Assembly (NCBI GenBank): GCA_947491935.1
Contig: CANLLF010000003.1
Span: 516,397-580,396 of the forward strand
Direction of reading: 5' to 3'
Source: an uncultured Roseicyclus sp.
GTDB taxonomy: Bacteria > Pseudomonadota > Alphaproteobacteria > Rhodobacterales > Rhodobacteraceae
DNA: 64,000 bases
Shown: positions 1 through 8,521 of the stretch, in pieces
How the letters are laid out: each line of letters begins with the position of its first letter
Numbering within the stretch: position 1 is the first letter of the stretch
The notes under the pieces: generated by a model
Told to the model about the DNA's origin: nothing
Database searches by the model: none
Seen by the model: only the letters and a program-made list of their open reading frames with translations
Program-made: the position numbers and the translations under genes

Positions 1-594
1 CGGCAAGGTCTCGGGCTGACGCAGCATCAGCCACCCCACTGAGACGACCGAGAAGATCAGGAAGCTGACGAAGATCGCCCGCCACCCGAAGACAGCGATG
101 ATGCCCGCGCCCATGAGCGGTGCCACGGCGGGAAAGAGCGTGAAGACCAGCATGGCAAACGACACGATGCGCGCCATCTCGCGGCCCGAATAGAGATCGC
201 GGATCATCGCAAGTGCCACCACCCGCGGCCCCGCGGCACCCAGGCCCTGCAGGATCCGCGCCGCGATCATCAGTTCCAGCGTTGGCGCGGCCCAGGCCAG
301 TGCCGCGCCGGTGACATAGAGCAGCGCCCCCACCATGATCACCGGCTTGCGCCCGAACGCATCCGAGAGCGGCCCGGTCACCAGCGTGCCGGCCCCCATG
401 CCGAGCACGAAGCTGGTCAGAACCAGCTGCGCCAGGGTGATAGCATCGGGTGTCAGTTCCTCGGCGATCTCGGGCAAAGCGGGCAGCATCGCGTCGATGG
501 AAAACGCGACGGTGGCAAAAACCATGCCCATCAGCGCGATAAACTCAGGCGTGGACAGACGGGTCATATTCGGGGGGATGCGGGTGTCAGACAT
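1..594 (-). CDS. Bcr/CflA-type MFS drug exporter, N-terminal part
   Basis: Major facilitator superfamily proton antiporter of the drug-exporting Bcr/CflA branch, placed in the inner membrane. Only the first 198 codons are inside the window; the frame stays open to the left edge. From the ATG at 594 the product starts MSDTRIPPNM and shows about six hydrophobic segments, with the MFS loop signature GPLSDAFGRKPVI after segment 2. The start overlaps the preceding membrane-protein gene by 8 bp, so it is the distal visible member of a four-gene operon beginning with an acyl-CoA synthetase. The exported substrate cannot be told from sequence. Confidence 0.85.
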   Translation of the reverse strand, partial: MSDTRIPPNMTRLSTPEFIALMGMVFATVAFSIDAMLPALPEIAEELTPDAITLAQLVLTSFVLGMGAGTLVTGPLSDAFGRKPVIMVGALLYVTGAALAWAAPTLELMIAARILQGLGAAGPRVVALAMIRDLYSGREMARIVSFAMLVFTLFPAVAPLMGAGIIAVFGWRAIFVSFLIFSVVSVGWLMLRQPETLP

Positions 595-1063
595 CCGACC
601 GCGCTTTCCGCCAGAACCAGATTGCCGCCAGCCAGATAAGGGCCTCGAAGACCATCGTCCAATAGGTCAGGAAGGCGACCAGAAAATGAACCCCGTGGCG
701 GGGCGCGACGGGAAACAGCATATGCAGCTCCGTCGAGACCGGCCAGAGCCACATGATGCCACCGGCAACGCTGTCGAACAGAATATGCATGATCCAGGCG
801 GCTCCGAAGGCGAGAACGGGGGCCGTCCATTTTGGAGCGGCGAGGGCGGCGACGGTGTAGAGCGCCGCACTGACAAAAAGCGCAAAGGCCGGCGCGTGCA
901 CCCAGTAGCGATGATGATGCACCGCGCGGTCATCGATCAGGTAGAAGGCGATCAGGTCGACATCGGGAAAGACCGCGCCGATGACCGCCGCCACAAGCAC
1001 GGCGCCGAACCATCCCTGCGATCTGGCCAGCACATATCTCGACGGCAGATGGGCGGTGATCAT
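587..1063 (-). CDS. DUF457-like membrane protein (YdjM type)
   Basis: A 158-residue integral membrane protein resembling the DUF457/YdjM family, often annotated as membrane-bound metal-dependent hydrolase although the reaction is unproven. Four hydrophobic segments are visible. Acidic and histidine-rich stretches (FPDVD near residue 32 and HHHRYWVH near residue 50) resemble the family's putative metal ligands. Its start shares an ATGA overlap with the upstream DsbA-like gene, and its end overlaps the MFS gene, so translation of the three is probably coupled. Family assignment is moderate; function is unknown. Confidence 0.6.
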   Translation of the reverse strand: MITAHLPSRYVLARSQGWFGAVLVAAVIGAVFPDVDLIAFYLIDDRAVHHHRYWVHAPAFALFVSAALYTVAALAAPKWTAPVLAFGAAWIMHILFDSVAGGIMWLWPVSTELHMLFPVAPRHGVHFLVAFLTYWTMVFEALIWLAAIWFWRKARSDV

Positions 1064-1716
1064 GCCTCCGCCGCGTCGGCCTTGGCCAGTTGCTGGTTCA
1101 GATCATCGATGATGGCAACCCATTGCTCGGGCGGCTGCGCGCCGGGCACGGCATGCTGGTTGGCGACGATGAAGGTGGGCACGGCCTGCACGCCACGCTG
1201 GCGGGCATGGGCATCGCGGGCCTGAATGTCATCGGCATCGGCGCCGCTGTCATAGAGCGTTTCAACCATTGCGCGGTCGAGCCCGACGCTCTCGGCGATG
1301 TCGAGAAGGGTGGGGATGTCGCCGATATCGCGCCCGTCCACGAAATAGGCCCGGAACAGCGCCAGAACCGTGGGCGTCTGCCGCCCCTCGATACCCGCCC
1401 AATGGATCAGGCGGTGGGCGTTCAGCGTGTTAGGCGTGCGCGTGATGCTTTCGAGGTTCAGGGTCAGCCCCGCCTCCTCGCCCTTTTCCACCACCGGCGC
1501 ATAGGCGCGCACTGCGTTTTCCTTGCCACCGAACTTGCCTTCCAGATAGGCGCGGCGGTCCATGCCCTCGGCCGGCATGTCGGGGTTGAGCTGGAACGGG
1601 TGCCATTCGACCGTGAAGGGGTGATCGGGCCGGGTTTCCATGGCACGCGCAAGGTTGGACCAGCCGATATAACACCACGGGCAGATCGGATCGGAGAGGA
1701 TATCGAGCTTGATCAT
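1060..1716 (-). CDS. DsbA-family thioredoxin-fold oxidoreductase (FrnE-like)
   Basis: Thioredoxin-fold protein of the DsbA/FrnE group, 218 residues. The N-terminus begins with the beta strand MIKLDILSDP followed directly by the redox motif CPWC (residues 12-15). No signal peptide is present, so it should act in the cytoplasm, as FrnE-type proteins do, rather than as a periplasmic disulfide oxidase. The ATG at 1716 is chosen because the thioredoxin strand starts there and because it gives an ATGA overlap with the acyl-CoA synthetase stop; the longer upstream reading lacks family character. It belongs to the four-gene minus-strand operon. Confidence 0.82.
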   Translation of the reverse strand: MIKLDILSDPICPWCYIGWSNLARAMETRPDHPFTVEWHPFQLNPDMPAEGMDRRAYLEGKFGGKENAVRAYAPVVEKGEEAGLTLNLESITRTPNTLNAHRLIHWAGIEGRQTPTVLALFRAYFVDGRDIGDIPTLLDIAESVGLDRAMVETLYDSGADADDIQARDAHARQRGVQAVPTFIVANQHAVPGAQPPEQWVAIIDDLNQQLAKADAAEA

Positions 1717-3179
1717 GTCAGGTCCTTTACGGCATCGGCCAGCGCGCGGCGGTCGAGTTTTCCATTGGCCCCACGCGGCAAGGCGCCGAGGCGCAAAAAG
1801 GCGCGGGGCTGCTTGTGGCGGGCAAGGCGGGAAGTGGCGTGCTGCTTGAGTGCAACTTCGCCTGCCGGGCCGGAATAGGCAAGGGCGAGAATGGCGGTTT
1901 CCGGCGTTGGATGAAGGGTGAGGGCGGCGCATTCCGTGACGCCCGGCGCGCCATCGAACGCGGCTTCTATCTCGGCGGGGGCGATGCGAAACCCTCCCGC
2001 TGTCAGGATATCGTCGCGGCGGCCCTGATAGGAAAAGGCGCCGTCCGGTTGGCGGGTGACCAAATCACCGGTCAGGAACCACTCCCCCGTCAGCGGCAGG
2101 TCAGGCGTAGTCCCGTCCAGATAGCCCAGCATCAGGCCGGGATCGGAGCCGTGCACGGCGAGAATGCCGGGCTCGCCATCGGGCCGCTCGGCCCCATTCT
2201 GCGACAGGACCGCAAGGCGGCGGCCCGCCTGGGCGAAGCCGATGCTGCCATCAGGCGCGGGGCGGGCGGGCGCACCGGACAGGAAAGTGGAGCATTCCGA
2301 CATGCCAAGCGCCTCGTGGATATCGGTGCCCGTTGTTTCCCGCCAACGATTGCGCAGGCTGGGGGCCAGCGCTTCGCCCGCCGACAGGGCGTGGCGGAGC
2401 TTGGGCAGGGGCGGCATTGGGGCATGGAGCAGCTTGCGGAAGATGCCCGGGCTGCCCGCCAGGATCGTTGCATCGTGGCGTTTGGCCAGAAGCGGCAGGG
2501 CGGCGGGATCGGTGCCGGGGGCGGGCACGAGGGCGGTGGCGCCGATGGCCCAGGGGTCGAGCAGGCCGGTGCCCAGCGTGTAGGTCCAGTTGAAGGCGCC
2601 CGTATGCATCAGGCGATCGTCGGCGCGCAGGCCATACCAGCCATCCCACATCATGCGCCGCGCCCAGACCGCACGATGGGCATGGGCCACCGCCTTGGGC
2701 CGCCCGGAGGAGCCGGAGGTGAAGACGATATAGGCCAGATCATCGCGATGGGTCGGGGCCGCGGGCGCGGGCGGCCCATGGAGTGCCGTGCGTTCGAGGA
2801 TGGGCAAGGTGATGTCCGGCACGGCGATGCCCGGCTCCGCCAGGATGGCATCGGGCGGCAGCGCGGTAAGAAGGGCCGTGACTTCCGGGGCGGTCAGGGC
2901 GGCGGAGGTCGGCACGGGGATGATCCCGGCCCGGATCGCGCCCAGAAACGCGATCGGGAAGTCGGCCGAATTGCCCATGCGCAGCAACAGGCGCTGGCCG
3001 GGGCGTAGACCGGCGGCCAGAAGCCCGCCTGAGGCCGCCTCAACCGCCGCGGCCAGCCGCGCGAGGGACCACCGCTCGGCCCGGGTGGGGCCAAGGATCG
3101 CCAGCGCGATCTTATCCGGCGTCGCGCGCGCAGGCGCGAGGACGTAGTCGGCAAGGTTGAAGGCGTCGGGAGGTCCCAT
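1713..3179 (-). CDS. Acyl-CoA synthetase (class I adenylate-forming, benzoate-CoA-ligase-like)
   Basis: AMP-forming acyl/aryl-CoA ligase, 488 residues. Visible family motifs are the phosphate-binding loop FTSGSSGRPK (about residues 148-158), the A8-type motif TGDLVTRQPDG followed by YQGRRDDILTAGG, and the C-terminal catalytic lysine in GKLDRRAL. The short length suggests a small or aromatic acid substrate, but this is inference. The ATG at 3179 (MGPPDAFNL) is preferred; the longer open frame upstream runs into the divergent regulator. It heads the operon with DsbA-like, DUF457 and MFS genes, and the divergent XRE-cupin regulator 68 bp away is the likely controller. Confidence 0.85.
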   Translation of the reverse strand: MGPPDAFNLADYVLAPARATPDKIALAILGPTRAERWSLARLAAAVEAASGGLLAAGLRPGQRLLLRMGNSADFPIAFLGAIRAGIIPVPTSAALTAPEVTALLTALPPDAILAEPGIAVPDITLPILERTALHGPPAPAAPTHRDDLAYIVFTSGSSGRPKAVAHAHRAVWARRMMWDGWYGLRADDRLMHTGAFNWTYTLGTGLLDPWAIGATALVPAPGTDPAALPLLAKRHDATILAGSPGIFRKLLHAPMPPLPKLRHALSAGEALAPSLRNRWRETTGTDIHEALGMSECSTFLSGAPARPAPDGSIGFAQAGRRLAVLSQNGAERPDGEPGILAVHGSDPGLMLGYLDGTTPDLPLTGEWFLTGDLVTRQPDGAFSYQGRRDDILTAGGFRIAPAEIEAAFDGAPGVTECAALTLHPTPETAILALAYSGPAGEVALKQHATSRLARHKQPRAFLRLGALPRGANGKLDRRALADAVKDLT

Positions 3180-3247
3180 GCCGGTGGCGTAATCCCGTGG
3201 CTGGGTGGTTGCAAGACAGGGCGCGCCCGCGCTAAGCGCGAGGGGCC

Positions 3248-3874
3248 ATGACCGATATGTTTCAAGAACCCAGCCTGATCCGCCTGGCCCGGGCATCCGG
3301 CGACGAGACGCGTGCCGCCCCCGTCGATCTGCCCGCCCGCGTGCGGGAGCTGCGCAAGGCGCGCGCCTGGACGCTGGAACAGGCGGCGCAGGAGGTGGGG
3401 CTGGCGCGCTCGACCCTGTCGAAGATCGAAAACGGCCAGATGTCGCCAACCTATGAGGCGTTGAAGAAGCTGGCGCTGGGGCTTGGGATCTCAGTGCCGC
3501 AGCTGTTCACGCCGGCGGCCACGCCGCAGGCCGGGGGCCGCATGGCCGTGACCAAGCGCGGCGAGGGGGCAGGCCACCCGACCACCACATACGAGCACGA
3601 ATTGCTGGCCGATCAGCTGGTGCAGAAATCGATGCTCCCCTACCGGGCCCGGATCCGCGCGCGCCGGTTCGAGGAATTCGACGGCTGGATCCGGCATGAA
3701 GGCGAGGAGTTCCTTTATGTCCTGACGGGGCGCGTGTGCCTGTTCACCGAGTTCTATCAGCCCGTCGAGATGGGGCGCGGCGACAGTGCCTATTACGATG
3801 CGGGGATGGGCCACAACGTGATCTCGATCTCCGACGATGACGCGACGATCCTGTGGGTGACGTCGATCCGCTGA
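3248..3874 (+). CDS. XRE-family transcriptional regulator with C-terminal cupin sensor
   Basis: A 208-residue two-domain regulator. A Cro/C1-type helix-turn-helix occupies about residues 30-85 (core LEQAAQEVGLARSTLSKIEN), and a small cupin barrel fills the C-terminal third (YVLTGRVCLF, then MGHNVISI). This architecture is common in regulators that sense small carboxylates or amines. The gene is divergent from the acyl-CoA synthetase operon with only 68 bp between starts, so local control of that operon is the simplest inference. The ATG at 3248 has only a weak Shine-Dalgarno; an in-frame ATG at 3257 is an alternative. Confidence 0.85.
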   Translation: MTDMFQEPSLIRLARASGDETRAAPVDLPARVRELRKARAWTLEQAAQEVGLARSTLSKIENGQMSPTYEALKKLALGLGISVPQLFTPAATPQAGGRMAVTKRGEGAGHPTTTYEHELLADQLVQKSMLPYRARIRARRFEEFDGWIRHEGEEFLYVLTGRVCLFTEFYQPVEMGRGDSAYYDAGMGHNVISISDDDATILWVTSIR

Positions 3875-3895
3875 CCAGCGGGCGGGCGCGGCAGA

Positions 3896-4945
3896 TCAGC
3901 CGAACATGGCGCGCAGATCGATCGTGCTGTCTTCGCCGATCTTGTCGAAATGATCGGTCAGGAAGGCCTCCGCCGCCGCCGCGCCTGCCTTGCGGAGCTG
4001 ATGCAGCACCTGCGGTGTGGCGATCATCTTGGTGGCGACGGACAATTGCCGCATCAGATCATCATCGGCGATCATGTGGATCAGCACGTCCTTCATCGCG
4101 TCGCTGCTCAGATGGCCCTTGAAGAGCAGCCGTTGCACGAATTCGATGGCCCGCAATTCGCGCAGAAGCGAGGTGTTGAAGCTGATCTCGTTGATCCGGT
4201 TCTGGATCGCGCGGGCCGAGGTGGGGACCTCGTCGCGGACCAGCGGATTGATGTTCACCACCAGAATGTCACGCGGAAGCTCGGGCGCGAAGAGCGGAAA
4301 CAGCGCCGGGTTCCCGGTATAGCCGCCGTCCCAATAGGCCTCCAGCGTGCCGGTTGCGGGGTCCTCGATCTCCACGGCACGGAACAGCGTGGGCAGGCAG
4401 GCGGAGGCCATGATCGCGCCGGGCCCGATATCGGTGCCGGTGAAGATACGGATCTTGCCGGAGCGGACGTTCGTGGCGCAGATGTAGAGGGCCGGGCCGT
4501 CATCACAGCAGATATTGTCGTATTTCAACCGCTCCACAATCGGCTCCAGCGGGTTTTGGTAGAACGGGCCGGAGGCGTAGGGGCTGACCATGCGGCTCAG
4601 GCTGTCGCCGACCGCGAAGGGCAGGGAGGTTTCCAGCGCCAGGCTCACGGATTGCGGGGAGAACATGTTGAGCCAGGGTGCGGCCGCCTCATCGGTGATC
4701 GCGCCGACCTGTTCCCAGACCCATTCGAGGTTTTCGAGCGCGAGATCCCGCGAGCCCTGCGACAGGCCCGCCTTCACCGCCGCCCCGTTCAGAGCACCGG
4801 CCGACGTGCCCGACATGCCCGCAATCTCAAGCTCCGGGCAGGCCAGCAGCACATCCAGCACACCCCAGGTGAACGCCCCATGGGCCCCGCCGCCCTGCAG
4901 GGCGAGGTTGATCGCCTTGGTCTTAGGTGTCGTCTTGCGCGCCAT
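3896..4945 (-). CDS. Patatin-like phospholipase/esterase
   Basis: Patatin-family serine hydrolase, 349 residues, using a Ser-Asp dyad. The oxyanion glycine run LQGGGAHG lies near residue 15, the nucleophile motif GTSAGAL near residue 47, and the catalytic aspartate in YWDGGYTGN in the middle. There is no signal peptide, so it is probably cytoplasmic. The ATG at 4945 (MARKTTPKTK) precedes the first patatin strand; the longer reading adds 15 residues of no family character. It overlaps the pentapeptide-repeat gene by 23 bp and follows bdhA, a context that suggests a role with 3-hydroxybutyrate or PHB, although the substrate is not shown by sequence. Confidence 0.88.
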   Translation of the reverse strand: MARKTTPKTKAINLALQGGGAHGAFTWGVLDVLLACPELEIAGMSGTSAGALNGAAVKAGLSQGSRDLALENLEWVWEQVGAITDEAAAPWLNMFSPQSVSLALETSLPFAVGDSLSRMVSPYASGPFYQNPLEPIVERLKYDNICCDDGPALYICATNVRSGKIRIFTGTDIGPGAIMASACLPTLFRAVEIEDPATGTLEAYWDGGYTGNPALFPLFAPELPRDILVVNINPLVRDEVPTSARAIQNRINEISFNTSLLRELRAIEFVQRLLFKGHLSSDAMKDVLIHMIADDDLMRQLSVATKMIATPQVLHQLRKAGAAAAEAFLTDHFDKIGEDSTIDLRAMFG

Positions 4946-5369
4946 GTGTGTCTTTCCAAAGGGCCAGAAGGTCGCTGAGCAAGATGCCATCGATGGTCAT
5001 GCCCGCAATATTGGCGTTGCTGATCTCCGCCCCGGTGAGGTTCACGTTCGACAGGTGAAAGCCGGTCAGGTTCACATTGGTGATCCTGGTGCCGGTCATG
5101 TTGGCATCGGTGATCTCAAGGCCCGTCAGATTGGTGTACTCGATACGGGCCTGGGACAGGTTCACATCGTGGATTTTCGTCTCGGTCAGGTTCACGTTCT
5201 CGAAGCTCAGGCCCGTGGCGTCGACATCCTCGAACCGGGCGCCGATCAGGTGGCTGTCGCGAAACACGCTGTCCTTGAGGCTGACCTGTGTGAAGGTGGA
5301 GCCGCAGAGGAACATGTTTTCGATCTCAAGCTTGTCGCGCCCGGCCTCCGGCTGGTCCGCTGACATCAT
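4923..5369 (-). CDS. Pentapeptide-repeat protein
   Basis: A 148-residue protein built almost entirely of pentapeptide repeats of A(D/N)LxX character, for example VNLTETKIHDVNLSQARIE and the repeated units NVNLTG and DANMTG. Such proteins fold as a right-handed quadrilateral beta helix and usually act by binding other proteins. No catalytic or signal sequence is seen. It lies between bdhA and the patatin gene, overlapping the latter by 23 bp, so it is co-expressed with them; a scaffold role is only a guess. An in-frame ATG one codon downstream is an equal start candidate. Confidence 0.85.
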   Translation of the reverse strand: MMSADQPEAGRDKLEIENMFLCGSTFTQVSLKDSVFRDSHLIGARFEDVDATGLSFENVNLTETKIHDVNLSQARIEYTNLTGLEITDANMTGTRITNVNLTGFHLSNVNLTGAEISNANIAGMTIDGILLSDLLALWKDTHGAQDDT

Positions 5370-5459
5370 CCCTGCTCCCTGTCTGGTGCGTGCACCGAAG
5401 ATAGGCCGTGCTTATCCTCTGTGCCCCGCATGATTATGAAACGTGATCCTTTGGGCGGA

Positions 5460-6245
5460 TCACAGGGCCGTCCACCCGCCATCCACGCTGATCGTGGTGC
5501 CGGTGATCTGCGCCGCCGCATCGGTGCACAGGAACGCGACGGTGCCGCCCAACTGCTCGGTTGTGGCAAATTCCTTGGACGGCTGTCGTTCGAGGATCAC
5601 CTTTTGCTTCGCCTCCTCCTCGGTCATGCCGTATTTCTTGGCGGTATCGGGGATCTGCGACTCCACCAGCGGTGTCAGCACGTAGCCGGGGCAGATGGCG
5701 TTGGCGGTGATCGGCTCTTTCGCGGTTTCCAGTGCCACCACTTTTGTCATCCCCACAACGCCGTGTTTGGCCGACACATAGGCCGATTTGTAGGGGGATG
5801 CCGTCAGACCGTGGGCAGACGCGATATTGACAATACGGCCCCAACCCGCCTTACGCATCATCGGCAGGGCCACCGCGGTGGTGTGGAAGGCCGAGCTGAG
5901 CATGATGGCGATGATCGCATCCCATTTTTCGACGGGAAACTCCTCAATCGGAGACACGTGCTGGATCCCGGCATTGTTGATCAGGATGTCGCAGATCCCG
6001 GCCTGCTCCACCAGGGCGCGGGCCTGATCGCCCTTGGACAGGTCGGCCTGGATGTAGCGGGCGGTCACGCCGTGCTCGGCGGCAATCTCCTCGGCCAGAG
6101 CGTGATCCTCGTCGCGGTCGGTATAGGAGTTCAGAATCACATTCGCCCCGGCGCGGGCCAGCTCGCGGGCCACGCCCAGTCCGATGCCTGAATTCGATCC
6201 CGTGATGATGGCGGTTTTTCCGCTGAGGTCCGTTGTGAGGGCCAT
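5460..6245 (-). CDS. bdhA: 3-hydroxybutyrate dehydrogenase
   Basis: Short-chain dehydrogenase/reductase, 261 residues, that interconverts (R)-3-hydroxybutyrate and acetoacetate with NAD in PHB and ketone-body metabolism. Seen are the nucleotide loop TGSNSGIG (about residues 15-22), NNAG, the catalytic serine region NIASAHG, the YVSAKHG Tyr/Lys pair, and the C-terminal ISVDGGWTAL ending typical of BdhA. The ATG at 6245 has a GGGAG Shine-Dalgarno and fits the family length. It leads a likely operon with the pentapeptide-repeat and patatin genes. Upstream, at 6352-6380, a minus-strand terminator lies between this start and a strong promoter. Confidence 0.92.
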   Translation of the reverse strand: MALTTDLSGKTAIITGSNSGIGLGVARELARAGANVILNSYTDRDEDHALAEEIAAEHGVTARYIQADLSKGDQARALVEQAGICDILINNAGIQHVSPIEEFPVEKWDAIIAIMLSSAFHTTAVALPMMRKAGWGRIVNIASAHGLTASPYKSAYVSAKHGVVGMTKVVALETAKEPITANAICPGYVLTPLVESQIPDTAKKYGMTEEEAKQKVILERQPSKEFATTEQLGGTVAFLCTDAAAQITGTTISVDGGWTAL

Positions 6246-6349
6246 GTGCTCGCTCCCATAAAATCTGCGTCGTGCGGCACGGTAATGCTGCACGTGCGAA
6301 ATGAACAGGGCGGGTGGGCGCCGATCCGCCGGGCAAACCGGCCCGCAGA

Positions 6350-6428
6350 CCAAAAAAAACCCCGGCACGAAGCCGGGGTTAAGTCATTGAGGCAGGTTTC
6401 ATACAGGCAAGAAACCTATCGAGCAGTG
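6350..6428 (-). ncRNA. Predicted small RNA (or terminated leader of bdhA), about 78 nt
   Basis: Between bdhA and the divergent binding-protein gene the minus strand carries a complete small transcription unit with no ORF of note. A sigma70-like promoter (TTGGAC, 17-nt spacer, TTATAA) predicts a start near 6428. A first hairpin pairs 6394-6400 with 6411-6417 and has a ten-base loop. A GC-rich terminator hairpin with eight Ts ends the unit near 6352. It could be a trans-acting sRNA, or a leader for bdhA whose start is 107 bp further on and which would be expressed only on read-through. I do not recognise a known family. Confidence 0.6.
6352..6380 (-). terminator. Intrinsic terminator of the small RNA
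   Basis: A nine-base-pair stem, AACCCCGGC with GCCGGGGTT (6358-6366 and 6372-6380), has a five-base loop and is followed on the minus strand by a run of eight Ts ending at 6352. Its orientation fits only minus-strand transcripts, and no protein gene lies immediately upstream on that strand. Confidence 0.8.
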
Positions 6429-6434
6429 AGTTCT

Positions 6435-6463
6435 TTATAAGCAATGACTTGCCGCATGTCCAA
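6435..6463 (-). promoter_or_regulatory. Sigma70-type promoter of the small RNA
   Basis: On the minus strand, TTGGAC (6463-6458) and TTATAA (6440-6435) are separated by exactly 17 bases, close to the housekeeping consensus and better than anything upstream of neighbouring genes. Transcription would start about seven bases after the -10 box. Confidence 0.6.
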
Positions 6464-6542
6464 CCGAAAAGTTTGCTCTCGCTCCGGGGCGCGGATAGCC
6501 TTCGGGCATAACAAAATCGAGCCGCAGGAGGATTGTTCGCAA

Positions 6543-8351
6543 ATGCTGATGCATTGTTTCTCAAAAAGGGTAGGTGTTGTGGCCCTGTGTCTGGCAATCG
6601 CCAGCCCTGCCATCTCCGAGCCCAGCCACGGCGTCGCGATGTATGGCGAGCCGGCCTTGCCTGCGGACTTCACGCATCTTCCCTACGCCAATCCTGACGC
6701 GCCCACGGGCGGGCGAATCGTGACCGGTGAGGTGGGATCCTTCGATTCGCTGAACCCCCATATCCGGCAGGGATCGGTGCCGTGGCAGCTCCGATTCCTG
6801 GCCTACGAATCGCTTCTGGGGCGGTCCTGGGATGAACCCTTCACGCTGTACGGCCTGTTGGCGGAATCCGTGGAGATCGGTGAGGACAACACTTGGGTGG
6901 AATTCACCTTGCGTGAAGAGGCCCGGTTTTCCGATGGCAGCCCGGTGACGGTCGAAGATGTGATCTGGTCCTACGAGACATTGGGGACCGAGGGGCATCC
7001 GCGCTATCTCGGGGCCTGGGGCCGCGTGGAGAGCCTTGAGGCCGTCGGTGAGCGCACCGTGCGCTTCACCCTGGCCGAGGCCGATCGCGAGCTGGCGATG
7101 ATCATGGGCTATCGCCCGATCCTGCAGGCGGCCCAGTGGGAAGATCAGGATTTCTTCGAAAGCGGGCTCGACGTGATCCCGACTTCCAGCGCGCCTTATG
7201 TGATTGATGATTTCGAGGCCGGGCGGTTCGTATCGCTGCGCCGCAACCCCGATTACTGGGGCGCGGATATCCCGTTCCGGCGCGGCACCAACGTGATCGA
7301 CGAGATCCGCATGGAGTTTTTCGCCGATGGCACTGCCATGACGGAGGCGTTCACCAGCGGGCTTGTCACGACCCAGCGCGAAACCTCGGCCCAGGCCTGG
7401 GCGAACAATTACGATTTCCCGCGGGTGCAGGCAGGCGAAGTGGAGCTGGCCGAGATCCCCCATCGCCGCCCCTCGGGCATGACGGGCTACGTGATGAACA
7501 CGCGCAACCCGCTATTCGCCGATTGGCGCGTGCGCGAGGCGATGATCCAGGCGTTCAACTTCGAGTTCATCAACCAGACGGTGAATGGCGGCGTGGATCC
7601 GCGTATCACGTCACCCTTCTCCAACTCGCCGCTCGGGATGGAGCCGGGCGCGGCGGAGGGCCGGGTGGCCGAATTGCTGACGCCGTTTGAAAGTGACCTG
7701 CTGCCGGGCGCGATCGAGGGTTATGAGTTACCGGTTTCGGACGGCTCGGAGCGCAACCGCTCGGGCATCCGGCGCGCCATCGAATTGATGGAGGAGGCAG
7801 GCTACAGCGTGGAAGAGGGTGTGATGACCGGGCCCGATGGCCCCGTGGCGTTCGAGATCCTGTTGCAATCGGGCAGTTCCGAGAACGACGCGATCACCAA
7901 CATCTATGTGGAGGCGCTGGAGCGCGTCGGCATCGACGTGGAGGTGACCCGTGTGGACAGCGCCCAGTTTCGCGAGCGCCGCGATGTCTATGATTTCGAC
8001 ATGATCTACTATCGCTGGGGCCTGTCGATGTCGCCCGGCAACGAGCAGCGCAATTACTGGGGCTGCGAGGTGGCGGATCAGGAGGGCGGCCGCAACCTGC
8101 ATGGGGGCTGCAACCCGGCCATCGAGGCGATGATCGACGAGATGCTGAATGCCGCGGATCAGGACGATTACCTGGCCGCCGTGAGGGCGCTCGACCGGAT
8201 CCTGATCTCGGAGCGCTACACCGTGCCGTTCCACCACAACCCGATCAGCCGGATCGCCTATGATGCCGAGTTGAACTACCCCGATTATATCCCGCTATAC
8301 GGGGATTGGATCGGCTGGCAGCCCGATGTCTGGTGGGTTGAGGCGGAGTGA
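6543..8351 (+). CDS. YejA-like ABC transporter peptide-binding protein (family 5 SBP)
   Basis: Periplasmic extracellular solute-binding protein of family 5, 602 residues, close to the microcin C/oligopeptide binder YejA. After a signal peptide (LCLAIASPAISE) it has the YejA-type N-terminus HGVAMYGEPALPADF and PYANPDAP. Such proteins deliver di- or oligopeptides to a YejBEF-type permease. The ATG at 6543 is chosen because AGGAGG lies at 6526-6531 and the signal peptide starts there; the open frame upstream overlaps the small-RNA promoter. No permease or ATPase genes follow; the next gene is convergent. It must therefore work with a transporter encoded elsewhere or serve another role. Confidence 0.87.
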   Translation: MLMHCFSKRVGVVALCLAIASPAISEPSHGVAMYGEPALPADFTHLPYANPDAPTGGRIVTGEVGSFDSLNPHIRQGSVPWQLRFLAYESLLGRSWDEPFTLYGLLAESVEIGEDNTWVEFTLREEARFSDGSPVTVEDVIWSYETLGTEGHPRYLGAWGRVESLEAVGERTVRFTLAEADRELAMIMGYRPILQAAQWEDQDFFESGLDVIPTSSAPYVIDDFEAGRFVSLRRNPDYWGADIPFRRGTNVIDEIRMEFFADGTAMTEAFTSGLVTTQRETSAQAWANNYDFPRVQAGEVELAEIPHRRPSGMTGYVMNTRNPLFADWRVREAMIQAFNFEFINQTVNGGVDPRITSPFSNSPLGMEPGAAEGRVAELLTPFESDLLPGAIEGYELPVSDGSERNRSGIRRAIELMEEAGYSVEEGVMTGPDGPVAFEILLQSGSSENDAITNIYVEALERVGIDVEVTRVDSAQFRERRDVYDFDMIYYRWGLSMSPGNEQRNYWGCEVADQEGGRNLHGGCNPAIEAMIDEMLNAADQDDYLAAVRALDRILISERYTVPFHHNPISRIAYDAELNYPDYIPLYGDWIGWQPDVWWVEAE

Positions 8352-8391
8352 CCAAGGGCGGGATTTGCCCCGAAACGTGCGTTGATTTGGC

Positions 8392-8466
8392 GGACGGGCC
8401 CGTTTTGGGGCTCCGCCCCGTCCTTCGGACTCCCCGGGGTATTTGACCCCAGTGGATGGGAGGGCG
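8392..8466 (+). repeat. Intergenic hairpin element, copy A
   Basis: Between convergent genes lies a GC-rich hairpin block (GGACGGG pairing with CCCGTCC, an inner GGGGCTCCGCCCC, then GTCCTTCGGAC) followed by GGGGTATTTGACCCCAGTGG. The tail matches two other intergenic elements in this window (near 29.2 kb and 32.8 kb, minus strand). It probably also terminates transcription of the binding-protein gene. Confidence 0.6.
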
Positions 8467-8521
8467 CCCGGATATCGGGCGTTCCTTTATCCGGCGCGGG
8501 TGCGTTAACCTTAATGGAGGG

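Noticed and set aside
1815..3008. A 397-codon plus-strand frame
   Set aside because: Antisense to the acyl-CoA synthetase gene, whose motifs are complete.
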